Assembly (NCBI RefSeq): GCF_015354315.1
Contig: NZ_JADKYY010000008.1
Span: 35,434 to 99,433, forward strand
DNA from: Planobacterium oryzisoli
Lineage (GTDB): Bacteria; Bacteroidota; Bacteroidia; Flavobacteriales; Weeksellaceae
Length of the DNA stretch: 64,000 nucleotides
Direction: 5' to 3'
The position numbers and the translations under genes are program-made. How positions within the stretch are numbered: position 1 is the stretch's first letter; every line of letters begins with the position of its first letter. Positions 25,595 to 35,060 of the stretch are shown here, one piece after another. The notes below the pieces were generated by a model. It saw only the letters and a program-made list of their open reading frames with translations, had not been told where the DNA came from and did not search any database.

Positions 25595-26836
25595 CTATTT
25601 CATGTCGTACATCACCAAGGCAGTGACCAGTTTGGGTTCGATATAGGTGCACTTAGGAGGCATAATTATCTTATGGTCTGAAATGCGTATCATCTCATTG
25701 AAACTTACCGGATAGATGCCGAATCCTGCAGTGAATTTACCACTATCTACCGCTTCCTTAAGCCTTAGGATCCCTTCCGAGGAGCTGGTGCCTTTAATGT
25801 AGTCGATACGGTCCGAACTGTCCGTGTCTTCTATACCTAGTATTTCGTTGAAAACCAGCTCATCGAGCAGGTGGTGGTCAATATGGTTCAAGGAAATGTC
25901 CTGCGTCCTTAACTCGTGCTTTACGTGTAGGGAGTAAAACTTCCCTCCCAGGTACATGGAAAGGTGGTATTTCTGGGAAGGGTAGTAAGGATGGTCTCCC
26001 TTCTCATGGATGTTGAAGGATTTTTCCAAAGCCTTAAGAAAGGCCTCGCTACTCATTCCGTTCAGATCACGCACTACACGGTTGTAGTCGTGTATTTTGA
26101 TGGACTGGTTGGATACAATAAAGCTGAATACAAAATTATAGGGTTCGGTACCCGTATGGCGCTTGTTCTTTGCTCTAAGATTACTTGCATTCAAGGCTGC
26201 AGACCCAATACGGTGGTGTCCGTCGGCAATATAGAAATTCTCTATAGATTCAAGTACTTCCTTGAATTGCTGCATTTTAAGTCGGTTGTCAATTCTCCAG
26301 ATCTTGTGCTTTATACCCTGACTGTCTTCGTAGTTTAGAATGGGAACATTTTTCTCCTCGTGGTTCATGAGTAGCTCCACCTTGGAATTACTGGGATAGG
26401 TGAGAAGCACCGGCTCGCTCTGCAAATTCACTTTTTCAAGGTAATGCGCCAGGCGTTCTTTCTTCTGCGGTATGGTACTCTCGTGCCTTTTTATCTTTCC
26501 GTTCCAGAAGTCCTCCACCCAGGTAAGGCCCAGAAGCCCCCTAAATACCGATTTATTAGGATAGATCTGTTCGTAAAGGTAGTAGGCCGAACTGTCTTGA
26601 ACGAGTTTTTTCTCGCTTAACATCTCCTCGTAACTACTCCGAATCTTGCGCAGGTTGCGGTCCACGTCTTTGCTTTTGCTAAGGACGTAGGGCTTGATCA
26701 TCTGTATGTAGGAGCTTTCCAGTTGTGCTTTCTGGGTGATTTCTTCCAGGGAGAAATTATCCAGTGGGTGCGTGGGAAAGCGGTCTATATAATCGTCCAC
26801 GGGTCTGATACCACGAAAAGGTCTGAATGTCGGCAT
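25595..26836 (-). CDS. DUF1015 domain-containing protein
   Basis: A 413-residue cytoplasmic protein of a widespread family (SerC-associated DUF1015). It begins with the typical FRPFRGIRPVDDYIDRFPTH. The conserved core has FYIADGHHRIGSAAL, with a GHHR motif reminiscent of a phosphatase or kinase active loop, and ends in VSFNEMIRISDHKIIMPPKC. A biochemical role is not established here. It is the last gene of the serC-serA-DUF1015 operon, which is consistent with a link to serine metabolism. Confidence 0.9.
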   Translation of the reverse strand: MPTFRPFRGIRPVDDYIDRFPTHPLDNFSLEEITQKAQLESSYIQMIKPYVLSKSKDVDRNLRKIRSSYEEMLSEKKLVQDSSAYYLYEQIYPNKSVFRGLLGLTWVEDFWNGKIKRHESTIPQKKERLAHYLEKVNLQSEPVLLTYPSNSKVELLMNHEEKNVPILNYEDSQGIKHKIWRIDNRLKMQQFKEVLESIENFYIADGHHRIGSAALNASNLRAKNKRHTGTEPYNFVFSFIVSNQSIKIHDYNRVVRDLNGMSSEAFLKALEKSFNIHEKGDHPYYPSQKYHLSMYLGGKFYSLHVKHELRTQDISLNHIDHHLLDELVFNEILGIEDTDSSDRIDYIKGTSSSEGILRLKEAVDSGKFTAGFGIYPVSFNEMIRISDHKIIMPPKCTYIEPKLVTALVMYDMK

Positions 26837-26846
26837 AAGTTATCTC

Positions 26847-27812
26847 TTATCTTAAAAGTTGGTCTTTTATTTCAATGATCTGGCGGGCAAGTTCCCGGGA
26901 AATTTTTTCCTGTGCCTCGACCGTGTTTCCTCCTAGGTGTGGAGAAAGGGAGAGGGCAGGGTTCATAAGGATCTGTACTTCGGGTTGGGGTTCGGTCTCA
27001 AAGACATCGAGGGCTGCACCTTGAATATGGCCTGCTTCGATCTGCTCCAGTAGTTCCACTTCATTAAGCACCCCACCACGGGCAGTGTTTACAATATAGA
27101 TCCCTTCCTTCATCCACGCAAATTCTCGTTGGTCCAGCAGGTAGCCCTCCGTTTTGGGGGTGTGAATAGATAAAAAATCCAAATCAGAGAGAAAGGACTC
27201 CATATCGGTTTGGGTTTGCAGCTGAAACGCTACGGGGGGAAGTGCGTGGAACCTTAGTTCCAGCGTTTCGGTCCGCTCGGTGCGGGTAAGCACTTTAATG
27301 CGCATGCCCAGAGCGGTACCCATTCGGGCCACTTCCTTTCCTATATTTCCCAAGCCTATGATTCCCAGCGTCTTTCCTTCCAGTTCAAAGGCACGAGCAA
27401 ACTCTTTTTTAAGTTCTAAAAATCGGCTTTCTCCCTCCAACGGCATCAAGCGGTTGCTTTCGTGCAGATGGCGGGCCATTGAGAAGAAATGGGCAAATAC
27501 CAGTTCTGCCACCGACCTACTGGATGCTCCGGGCGTGGTAACCACTTGGATTCCTGCGCGCTGGCAATAGGTAAGATCGATATTGTCGGTTCCAATTCCG
27601 CCCCGGCCTATGAGTTTTAAATTGGGACATAAGGAAAGTAGCTCCTGGTCCAACTGGGTGCTGCTTCGAACCAGTATCCCCTCGATACCTTCCGAATTAA
27701 TAAAATCGGCAAGATGCTCCCTGGAGATGCGGTGCTCAATTACCTCGAAGCCTTCCTGGCGCAGTTGCTCCAGCCCTTCGGGATAAAACGAATCTGCAGC
27801 AAGTATTTTCAT
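26847..27812 (-). CDS. serA: D-3-phosphoglycerate dehydrogenase-type 2-hydroxyacid dehydrogenase
   Basis: Probably the first enzyme of serine synthesis (3-phosphoglycerate to phosphohydroxypyruvate, NAD-dependent). The 321-residue protein is the short form without an ACT domain. It has the NAD motif LGIIGLGNIGKEVARMG, catalytic Arg in IVNTARGGVLNEVELLEQIE, Glu in ALDVFETEPQPE and His in LSPHLGGNTVEAQ. Its place directly between serC and DUF1015 supports SerA rather than another hydroxyacid dehydrogenase. Confidence 0.88.
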   Translation of the reverse strand: MKILAADSFYPEGLEQLRQEGFEVIEHRISREHLADFINSEGIEGILVRSSTQLDQELLSLCPNLKLIGRGGIGTDNIDLTYCQRAGIQVVTTPGASSRSVAELVFAHFFSMARHLHESNRLMPLEGESRFLELKKEFARAFELEGKTLGIIGLGNIGKEVARMGTALGMRIKVLTRTERTETLELRFHALPPVAFQLQTQTDMESFLSDLDFLSIHTPKTEGYLLDQREFAWMKEGIYIVNTARGGVLNEVELLEQIEAGHIQGAALDVFETEPQPEVQILMNPALSLSPHLGGNTVEAQEKISRELARQIIEIKDQLLR

Positions 27813-27838
27813 AGGAGTGGGGGGTATTCAATTATTGT

Positions 27839-28897
27839 TTATAGGGATTGCATGACACTTACTAACACTTCCACGCTTTCTATAGGCATGGCATTGTAGA
27901 TACTTGCGCGGTATCCACCCAGGCTACGGTGTCCGTTAAGGCCACTGATCCCAGCCTCTTTGCAGCGCTGATCGAACATCTCTTTAAGCTCTGGGCTTAA
28001 AAGCTCAAAAGAGACATTCATTACGGAACGGTCCTCTTTCACGCAGAACGTCTGGAAATGATCGTTGCGGTCTATCTCGTTATAAAGCAGCTCGGCTTTG
28101 GCGCGGTTTCTTTTTTCTGCGGCCTCAATACCTCCTGTTTTTTCCAGATGGCGAAGGGTCAGAAGCGTGGCGTAGACATTGAATACCGGAGGGGTGTTAA
28201 ACATCGATTCCTTGGCTATATGGTTCTGGTAATCGAGATACGAGGGAATGGTACGTCCCGTTTTTCCAAGAATCTGTTCGTTCACTACCACAAGGGTAAC
28301 ACCCGCAGGTCCCATGTTTTTCTGTGCTCCGGCATAAATAAGGTCAAACTGGCTGAAATCGAGTTTTCTGGAAAAAATATCCGAGCTCATGTCACAACAT
28401 ACAGGGACAGGTACTTTCGGAAACTCCTGCATCTGGGTCCCGTAAATAGTATTATTAGAGGTACAGTGGAAGTAATCGTAACTATCATCCACCGTGAAAT
28501 CCTTAGGAATATAGGAATAGTGCTTTTCTTTGGAGGATCCTACAATATCTACAGTGCCCAGTTTTTTTGCTTCTTTTATGGCGTTTGCTGCCCAACTGCC
28601 TGAATCCACGTAGGCCGCTTTACCTCCCTGCTCTTTCATCAAATTGTAAGGGGTCATAAGGAACTGCAGGCTGGCACCTCCTGCCAGGTACAGAACGTGG
28701 TAGTGTTCTGGAAGCTGCATGAGGGTGCGTACCCGCTGCCTGGCTTCCTCCATTACTGCCACAAAATCCTTACTTCGGTGGGAGATTTCAAGGATGGAAA
28801 GCCCCGATCCGTTAAAGTCCAGTACTGCTTGTGCGCTCTGTTCAAACACTTCCTTTGGAAGTATGCTGGGACCGGCGCTGAAATTGTGTATCTTCAT
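27839..28897 (-). CDS. serC: Phosphoserine aminotransferase
   Basis: The PLP enzyme that converts phosphohydroxypyruvate to phosphoserine (and acts in the pyridoxine branch). The 352-residue protein begins HNFSAGPSILPKEVFEQSAQ. It has ILEISHRSKDFVAVMEEA, LYLAGGASLQFLMTPYNLM, the PLP lysine in DLIYAGAQKNMGPAGVTLVV, and C-terminal GHRSLGGYRASIYNAMPIES. It is first in the leftward serC-serA-DUF1015 operon. A terminator separates it from the ferredoxin gene upstream. Confidence 0.96.
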   Translation of the reverse strand: MKIHNFSAGPSILPKEVFEQSAQAVLDFNGSGLSILEISHRSKDFVAVMEEARQRVRTLMQLPEHYHVLYLAGGASLQFLMTPYNLMKEQGGKAAYVDSGSWAANAIKEAKKLGTVDIVGSSKEKHYSYIPKDFTVDDSYDYFHCTSNNTIYGTQMQEFPKVPVPVCCDMSSDIFSRKLDFSQFDLIYAGAQKNMGPAGVTLVVVNEQILGKTGRTIPSYLDYQNHIAKESMFNTPPVFNVYATLLTLRHLEKTGGIEAAEKRNRAKAELLYNEIDRNDHFQTFCVKEDRSVMNVSFELLSPELKEMFDQRCKEAGISGLNGHRSLGGYRASIYNAMPIESVEVLVSVMQSL

Positions 28898-28941
28898 GGG
28901 TTATAGTAGGATTTATAAAAAACCGATTACGCATCGGAGGG

Positions 28942-28967
28942 AAAAAAAAGCCTCATTAAATGAGGCT
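28942..28967 (-). terminator. Terminator of the ferredoxin gene
   Basis: On the minus strand AGCCTCA pairs with TGAGGCT around a short AT loop, followed by eight T. It sits just after the ferredoxin stop. Confidence 0.85.
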
Positions 28968-28973
28968 CAAGTT

Positions 28974-29324
28974 TTATTCATCGTGAAGGAAAGCCTTTTT
29001 CGCAAGTAAACTTTCTTCCGATTCTACATTGTCTTCATCCGGTACACAGCAGTCTACAGGACATACAGCAGCACACTGAGGCTCCTCATGGAAACCTTTG
29101 CATTCGGTACATTTATCGGTGACAATAAAGTACACATCGTCACTGACGGGCTCCTGGGGTGCATCTGCATCCACGGTGAGTCCCGACTTTAAAGTGACCA
29201 TACCCTTAAGGGCTGTGCCCTCAGAGGCTTTCCAGTCTACGGCACCTTCATAAATTGCGTTGTTGGGGCATTCCGGCTCGCAGGCTCCGCAATTGATACA
29301 TTCATCCGTTATTTTAATCGCCAT
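28974..29324 (-). CDS. 4Fe-4S dicluster ferredoxin
   Basis: A 116-residue electron carrier with two [4Fe-4S] motifs: CINCGACEPECP near the N-terminus and CTECKGFHEEPQCAAVCPVD near the C-terminus. The second has a longer spacing between the second and third Cys, typical of the Allochromatium-type subgroup. The segment between them (about 40-70) is longer than in the smallest bacterial ferredoxins. The partner is unknown; the divergent neighbour is a LuxC-like reductase. A -7 box lies 29 nt upstream of the start. Confidence 0.93.
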   Translation of the reverse strand: MAIKITDECINCGACEPECPNNAIYEGAVDWKASEGTALKGMVTLKSGLTVDADAPQEPVSDDVYFIVTDKCTECKGFHEEPQCAAVCPVDCCVPDEDNVESEESLLAKKAFLHDE

Positions 29325-29342
29325 TGCTGATTTTAATTTTTA

Positions 29343-29350
29343 TAAATTTG
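29343..29350 (+). promoter_or_regulatory. -7 promoter box for the acyl-CoA reductase gene
   Basis: TAAATTTG matches TAnnTTTG and lies 37 nt before the reductase ATG, only 2 nt from the opposite-strand box of the ferredoxin gene. Confidence 0.5.
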
Positions 29351-29352
29351 CA

Positions 29353-29360
29353 CAAAATTA
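29353..29360 (-). promoter_or_regulatory. -7 promoter box for the ferredoxin gene
   Basis: On the minus strand TAATTTTG matches TAnnTTTG, 28 nt before the ferredoxin start. The two boxes are back to back in a 63-nt divergent gap, so the two polymerases would occlude each other. Confidence 0.5.
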
Positions 29361-29387
29361 GTAAAAATCTCGCAATTCCCCCTTATA

Positions 29388-30443
29388 ATGCACACTGAAA
29401 AACAAATCACCGGACTGGTGAAATTAGGAGAATATATAGCTGCTTTTTTGGAGCATGAAACAAATGCGGGCAGTAGCGACTCCTTAGATTTTCAGCAACT
29501 CAAAGAGGCAGTTGCAAGGTCAAAAGCAGAAAATTCCTGGTTCACGGAGCAGAACCAATACCAGGCCCTACGCGCTCTTTCATCTGAATTTAAAAGGGAG
29601 CAGATTCACTTGTGGCTAGAGGCCTACGAATTTTCTGGTCAGGGCGTACAAGTAGGTCTTATTCTTGCGGGCAATATTCCTTTAGTGGGTTTTCACGACG
29701 TACTGTGTGTGCTTCTAAGTGGAAATAAAGCCCTTATCAAGCTTTCTTCAAAAGACAAGAGGCTTATTCCCGTGCTGCTTGAAAAATGGCAGGAATTTAC
29801 CGGGGTAGATTTGGCCTATGAATTAGTGGAAAGACTGGAGGATTTTGATGCGGTAATTGCTACGGGAAGCAATAATACGGCGCGCTACCTAGAGCAGTAC
29901 TTTAAAGCCTACCCCCACATAATACGTAAGAACCGCACCTCAGTGGCAGTACTCTCAGGCCGCGAGACTTCAGAGGAGCTGAAGGCACTTTCCAGTGATA
30001 TTTTCTCCTACTTTGGACTAGGATGCAGGAATGTTTCGAAACTGTTTATCCCGCGCGATTTTCTCCTGGACCGTCTTTTTGAAAGCTTTGTGGGATTTGG
30101 GGAAATTATCAACCACCATTCCTACGTCAACAACTACGACTACCACAAGGCTATCTATCTAATGAACCAGGAGCAGTTCTGGGACAATAATTTTGTGATG
30201 CTAAAGGAGCAGGACGCGCTCTTTTCACCGCTGGGCGTAGTGTATTTTAGCCGTTACGAAAACCTAAGCGATCTTGAAGAAACGTTGGAGCGCTCAAGAG
30301 AGCAGATCCAGTGCGTGGTGAGTTCTATGGATCTGTCCCTACCAACCGTACGGCCTGGGCAGGCGCAATGCCCCTCGCTTTCAACCTATGCCGACAACGT
30401 CGATACGATGGAGTTTCTTGCGGGCCTTACGAAAGGTAACTAA
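29388..30443 (+). CDS. Acyl-CoA reductase, LuxC-like
   Basis: A 351-residue aldehyde dehydrogenase-fold protein of the LuxC/acyl-CoA reductase family. These proteins reduce fatty acyl groups to aldehydes with NADPH. Recognisable parts are VGLILAGNIPLVGFHDVLCV, ALIKLSSKDKRLIPVLLEKW, AVIATGSNNTARYLEQYF and FSYFGLGCRNVSKLFIPRDF with the catalytic Cys. No luxD/E, lux structural genes or fatty acid genes are nearby, so the physiological role is unknown. Its stop codon overlaps that of the convergent DUF4286 gene. Confidence 0.82.
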   Translation: MHTEKQITGLVKLGEYIAAFLEHETNAGSSDSLDFQQLKEAVARSKAENSWFTEQNQYQALRALSSEFKREQIHLWLEAYEFSGQGVQVGLILAGNIPLVGFHDVLCVLLSGNKALIKLSSKDKRLIPVLLEKWQEFTGVDLAYELVERLEDFDAVIATGSNNTARYLEQYFKAYPHIIRKNRTSVAVLSGRETSEELKALSSDIFSYFGLGCRNVSKLFIPRDFLLDRLFESFVGFGEIINHHSYVNNYDYHKAIYLMNQEQFWDNNFVMLKEQDALFSPLGVVYFSRYENLSDLEETLERSREQIQCVVSSMDLSLPTVRPGQAQCPSLSTYADNVDTMEFLAGLTKGN

Positions 30444-30754
30444 AGGGTGCTTGACAAAGGGTTGAGCAGTGTTTTGAATACCAGTACCTGATCCCCGAAC
30501 CTTTCTAGAATACGCTCAGTGATATTCTGTAGCTCACTTTCCAAGAATTCCATGCGCTTCTGTGGTGAGGCAAATACCAAAAGTACATTGGTGTTGCTTC
30601 CCTCACTGAGCATTTCGCTCTCCACTTGGGAGAGCATGTATTTCTCCACGTCCCACAAATTGTTAACCAGTTCTTCCAGCTCCTTCTGGGCATAGGAATT
30701 CCACTCCTGTTCGATGGCGGCAGTAGTGTGAAAAGTTAGGCTTAGTACGCTCAT
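30440..30754 (-). CDS. DUF4286 family protein
   Basis: A 104-residue protein with the family pattern MSVLSLTFHTTAAIEQEWNS, VEKYMLSQVESEMLSEGSNT and a C-terminal TERILERFGDQVLVFKTLLN. The fold is probably a small ferredoxin-like alpha/beta sandwich. Function is unknown; the family is confined mainly to Bacteroidota. It has no partner gene, and its stop is shared with the acyl-CoA reductase stop (CTAA). Confidence 0.82.
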   Translation of the reverse strand: MSVLSLTFHTTAAIEQEWNSYAQKELEELVNNLWDVEKYMLSQVESEMLSEGSNTNVLLVFASPQKRMEFLESELQNITERILERFGDQVLVFKTLLNPLSSTL

Positions 30755-30900
30755 TTTGTGCTTGGTTTAAGGATTAATTTTACAAGTTTCCGCAGCAAAA
30801 ATCGGGATTTTTTTCCTAAATTAGCACGTTATTATAAAGTGAAGAAAAACAAAAAATAACGGGTCTTGTAACGACCTGATACTCATTTATTAATCTAAAT

Positions 30901-33564
30901 ATGAATACAGAAGGAGAAAGGTTAATACCCATTAATATTGTCGATGAGATGAAATCCTCCTACATCGATTATTCGATGTCGGTTATTGTTTCAAGGGCTT
31001 TGCCCGATGTGCGCGACGGGCTAAAGCCGGTGCACCGAAGGGTTTTATACGGTATGTACGGTTTGAACGTGTTTTCCAACAGAAAGCACCTTAAATCCGC
31101 CAGAATCGTTGGGGACGTACTGGGTAAGTACCACCCCCACGGAGACAGCTCCGTATACGATGCAATGGTACGTATGGCCCAGCCTTGGTCCTTAAGATAT
31201 ACCCAGGTAGACGGACAAGGTAACTTCGGTTCCATGGACGGGGACCCACCAGCAGCAATGCGTTACACCGAGGCGCGTCTTAAGAAAATCTCCGATGAAA
31301 TCCTTGCCGACTTAGACAAGGATACGGTCGATTTCCAGAACAACTTTGACGACTCGATGACCGAACCTACTGTGATGCCTACCAGGATTCCTAACCTACT
31401 GGTCAATGGTACCTCCGGTATTGCTGTAGGGATGGCTACCAATATGGCCCCGCATAACCTCTCTGAGGCAGTGGATGGCATTTGCGCGTACATAGATAAC
31501 CGCGAGATCACTGTGGACGAGCTCATGAAACATGTAATTGCCCCGGATTTTCCTACCGGTGGTATCATTTACGGGTATGAGGGAGTGCGTGATGCCTTAA
31601 CTACTGGAAGAGGCCGCATTGTTATCCGTGCGAAAGTAAATTTTGAAGAAATTGGAAACCGTAACGCCATCATTGTTACGGAGATTCCTTACCAGGTCAA
31701 TAAAGCGGAGATGATTAGCCGGACCGCGGAGCTTGTCAAGGATGAGAAACTCACCGGTATCCACGAGATCCGTGACGAGTCGGACCGTCAAGGTATGCGT
31801 ATTGTTTACGAACTAAAAAACGATGCAATTCCTAATGTGGTGCTGAATCTACTGTATAAGTATACTGCACTGCAGACTTCTTTCAGTGTTAATAATATTG
31901 CTCTGGTGGCGGGACGTCCCGAGCAGCTGAACTTAAAGGACATCATCGTGCATTTTGTGGCGCACCGTCACGAGGTGGTGGTACGAAGAACCGAATTCGA
32001 ACTTAAGAAAGCAAAAGAGAGAGCCCATATCCTTGAGGGCTTTATGAAAGTAATTGGAACGCAGCAGTCCCTGGATAAAGCAATTGCCATCATCCGTCAT
32101 TCCTCCACACCGCAGCACGCAAAAGAAGGCCTCATCGAGGAATTTGAGCTGTCCGAAATACAGGCCCAGGCCATTTTGGATCTGCGTCTTGCGCGTCTTA
32201 CCGGAATGGAACTCGATAAGATTCGCGCAGAGTATGAAGAGATCATGGCCCTTATCAAGGATTTGGAGGATATTCTTTCCAATGAAGGACGTCGCTATGA
32301 GATCATTAAGAATGAAATGCTCGAAATTAAAGAAAAATACGGTGATGAGCGCCGCACGGAAATTGACTACGCCGGAGGCGATATGTCTATTGAGGACTTC
32401 ATAGCCGACGAGGCCGTGGTGGTAACCATCTCCAATGCGGGATACATTAAAAGGACTTCTCTTTCCGAATATAAAGTGCAGTCGCGTGGTGGGGTAGGAA
32501 ATAAGGCCGCTACTACCCGCGATGAAGATTTCCTTGAGTATATCGTCTCTGCAACCAACCACCAGTACATGCTGTTCTTTACGGAGAAAGGAAAATGCTA
32601 CTGGTTGCGCGTCTTTGAAATACCGGAAGGTTCCCGCACTGCTAAAGGTAGGGCTATACAGAACCTTATCAATTTGGAACCGGACGATAGGGTAAAAGCC
32701 TATATTAAGACAAACGACCTGAAGAATTTGGAGTACGTACGTCAGATGTACGTGGTAATGATCACCCGCAACGGTACGGTAAAGAAAACCTTGCTTGAGG
32801 CGTATTCGCGCCCAAGAGTCAACGGTATCAACGCCATCGAGATTCGTGAGGACGACCAATTGCTTGGCGCATGGCTGACAAGTGGCAACTCGGAGATCAT
32901 GATCGCAACCAAGTTCGGTAAGTGTATTCGTTTCCCTGAAGAGAAAGCCCGCGCCGTAGGCCGTGGCTCGATCGGGGTACGTGGAATTGCTTTGGATGAG
33001 AAGGACGAAGTGATCGGAATGATTGTGGTTAACGACAAAGAAAATGAAAGTGTGCTTGTGGTATCTGAAAAAGGATACGGTAAGCGCTCCGCTGTAGAAG
33101 ACTACCGCATCACCAACCGTGGTGGTAAGGGAGTAATTACCCTCAACGTAACGGAAAAGACCGGTAATCTCATTGCCATACAGAATGTAGTGGACGGAGA
33201 CGGCCTTATGATCATAAACAAGAGTGGAGTTGCTATCCGGATGAGCGTGGATGAACTGCGTGTCATGGGTCGTAATACCCAGGGAGTGAAACTCATCAAC
33301 CTTAAGAGTACCGACGAAATCGCTGCGATTGCCAAAGTGGCAATGGATAAGGAAGTGGAAGACCTCGAGCAGGAACTTCTAGAGGATGAAGGTTTCAAGG
33401 CGGCTGTATCTAGTGATAAGGTAGAATTTTCCGCTACCGAGCAGACGGGAGACAACCAGGTGTCCAACGTGGGCGATGAGCAGGCTCTGCGCGCCATAGA
33501 GGAAGAGGAGAAAAATGCTAAGAAAAACCCTCCTGTAGAGGACGGGGAATCTGAGGAAATTTAA
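30901..33564 (+). CDS. gyrA: DNA gyrase subunit A
   Basis: The breakage-reunion subunit of gyrase. The 887-residue protein has the winged helix and tower (about 1-490). The quinolone-determining region reads [20 protein letters not shown], with Ser and Asp at the classical positions, and the active-site Tyr is in [21 protein letters not shown] coiled-coil gate follows. The C-terminal beta-pinwheel (about 500-810) includes the GyrA box SRGGVGNKA. The acidic C-terminal tail (from about 815, [15 protein letters not shown]) is typical. The sequence at the resistance positions looks wild type. Confidence 0.97.
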   Translation: MNTEGERLIPINIVDEMKSSYIDYSMSVIVSRALPDVRDGLKPVHRRVLYGMYGLNVFSNRKHLKSARIVGDVLGKYHPHGDSSVYDAMVRMAQPWSLRYTQVDGQGNFGSMDGDPPAAMRYTEARLKKISDEILADLDKDTVDFQNNFDDSMTEPTVMPTRIPNLLVNGTSGIAVGMATNMAPHNLSEAVDGICAYIDNREITVDELMKHVIAPDFPTGGIIYGYEGVRDALTTGRGRIVIRAKVNFEEIGNRNAIIVTEIPYQVNKAEMISRTAELVKDEKLTGIHEIRDESDRQGMRIVYELKNDAIPNVVLNLLYKYTALQTSFSVNNIALVAGRPEQLNLKDIIVHFVAHRHEVVVRRTEFELKKAKERAHILEGFMKVIGTQQSLDKAIAIIRHSSTPQHAKEGLIEEFELSEIQAQAILDLRLARLTGMELDKIRAEYEEIMALIKDLEDILSNEGRRYEIIKNEMLEIKEKYGDERRTEIDYAGGDMSIEDFIADEAVVVTISNAGYIKRTSLSEYKVQSRGGVGNKAATTRDEDFLEYIVSATNHQYMLFFTEKGKCYWLRVFEIPEGSRTAKGRAIQNLINLEPDDRVKAYIKTNDLKNLEYVRQMYVVMITRNGTVKKTLLEAYSRPRVNGINAIEIREDDQLLGAWLTSGNSEIMIATKFGKCIRFPEEKARAVGRGSIGVRGIALDEKDEVIGMIVVNDKENESVLVVSEKGYGKRSAVEDYRITNRGGKGVITLNVTEKTGNLIAIQNVVDGDGLMIINKSGVAIRMSVDELRVMGRNTQGVKLINLKSTDEIAAIAKVAMDKEVEDLEQELLEDEGFKAAVSSDKVEFSATEQTGDNQVSNVGDEQALRAIEEEEKNAKKNPPVEDGESEEI

Positions 33565-33612
33565 CATTTCCCTTAAAAATCAATCCAACCAAATTAAAAA
33601 GGTATAACAACA

Positions 33613-35001
33613 ATGAAAAAGATTATTTTAAGTTTAGCAGTGGTTTCCATGACCTTTGCCTACGCTCAAAAGAAGGAAGTATCGGCGGCATTCAAGGCCG
33701 CACAGTCCAACGATGTTGCCACGGCAACATCACAGCTTGCAGCAGCAGATGCAGCCCTAGGTGGCAAGACCTACCTACTCGAGCCGGAAGTGCAGGAACA
33801 GTACTATTTTACCAAAGGGGTTACACTTCTTAAAAGCGGTAAGACGGTAGAAGCAGCGCAGTATCTGGCCAAGGTAGCCGATATGGGTAAGCAGAAAGTA
33901 TACGCAGGGAAGGACGGAAAAACCAAAGTATATTTCGTAGGTAAGGCGCAGGCGGATGCTTCCGGCATCTCCGGACTTAAAGAAGAATCCTACCAGCCAA
34001 CACTTGTTCCTAAGATTGCCGAGATGGTGAATCCTATGGTACAGGCTGCCAATAAAGCAGCAGTGGATGCGTACGATGCAAAACAGTATACGGTAGCAGG
34101 ACCTAAATTCCGCGAAGTATACAACCTTCTAAAAGCAGCAGGACAAGAGAACAAGCAGTATCTATATTTTTCCGGAATAACCTATGCGATGGCGGAAGAC
34201 AAACCAAACGCCATTGCGGTTTACAAAGAACTCATCGATTCAGGATACAACGGCGTACAGACTCGTTACTATGCAACAGAGAAGAAATCCGGACAGGAGC
34301 AGGAATTCGATAAGTCCTCATGGGATCTATTAAAGAAAACCGAAGCTACAGGCGAGTATTCCGGTTTCCGTAACGAAACGACTCCTAATATCGAGCAGGA
34401 ACTCTACGAAACGTACGCAGGACTACTACTTGATGCTGAGAAATACGACGAGCTGATCGCACATACCAAGGCGGCGAAAGTTAAATTCCCAAAAAGTGCC
34501 CGTCTTACCGAACTGGAAGGAGTAGCGTACTACCGCGCAGGTAAAACAGACGATTTCATGGCAAGCCTTAAGGAACTGGTAGCTAAGAATCCACAAGACA
34601 AGATTAGCTACTACAACCTAGGAGTAATTGCAAGCAAGGATCCTAGTAAGCTTCAGGAAGCGGAAGGATACTTTAAGAAGGCAGTGGAAATTGATCCAAA
34701 CTACGCTCCGGCATACCAAAACCTTACCTATATGATTATGGACGTGGACAACGACCAAAAGCATATCGATAAATACAACGAACTACGTAAGGCACAGAAA
34801 AGCGCCGAAGCCAACAAAATCATGGAAGACCGTAGAGCCCGCTTCGCACGCGCTTTGCCTTTTGCGGAAAAATGGTATCAGGCAGATCCTAACAACCTTG
34901 ATGCAGTTACCCTGTTAAAAGGTCTGTACCAATCTACTAGAAACGAAGCTAAATTCCAGGAATTTAAGGCCAAGGAAGCAGCAATGAAGAATAAAAAATA
35001 A
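33613..35001 (+). CDS. Exported TPR protein
   Basis: A 462-residue protein with a signal peptide (MKKIILSLAVVSMTFAYAQK) and tetratricopeptide repeats. The clearest are DKISYYNLGVIASKDPSKLQ followed by EAEGYFKKAVEIDPNYAPAY, plus a repeat around AYDAKQYTVAGPKFREVYNL. It is probably periplasmic and mediates protein contacts. The gene lies 48 nt after gyrA and shares its direction; codon use is restricted, suggesting high expression. No enzymatic motif is seen. Confidence 0.85.
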   Translation: MKKIILSLAVVSMTFAYAQKKEVSAAFKAAQSNDVATATSQLAAADAALGGKTYLLEPEVQEQYYFTKGVTLLKSGKTVEAAQYLAKVADMGKQKVYAGKDGKTKVYFVGKAQADASGISGLKEESYQPTLVPKIAEMVNPMVQAANKAAVDAYDAKQYTVAGPKFREVYNLLKAAGQENKQYLYFSGITYAMAEDKPNAIAVYKELIDSGYNGVQTRYYATEKKSGQEQEFDKSSWDLLKKTEATGEYSGFRNETTPNIEQELYETYAGLLLDAEKYDELIAHTKAAKVKFPKSARLTELEGVAYYRAGKTDDFMASLKELVAKNPQDKISYYNLGVIASKDPSKLQEAEGYFKKAVEIDPNYAPAYQNLTYMIMDVDNDQKHIDKYNELRKAQKSAEANKIMEDRRARFARALPFAEKWYQADPNNLDAVTLLKGLYQSTRNEAKFQEFKAKEAAMKNKK

Positions 35002-35023
35002 TCGGTACGCGATACCTAGTACT

Positions 35024-35060
35024 AAGGCCGCTCTTTTAGAAGATAGCGGCCTTTTTTTTT
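35024..35060 (+). terminator. Terminator after the TPR gene
   Basis: AAGGCCGC pairs with GCGGCC plus TT around a 14-nt loop, followed by a run of T. It marks the end of the gyrA-TPR transcript. Confidence 0.85.

Noticed and set aside
25425..25652. A 75-codon leftward open frame between the M28 peptidase and DUF1015 genes
   Set aside because: It spans the operon terminator hairpin and part of DUF1015, and has no recognisable protein features.
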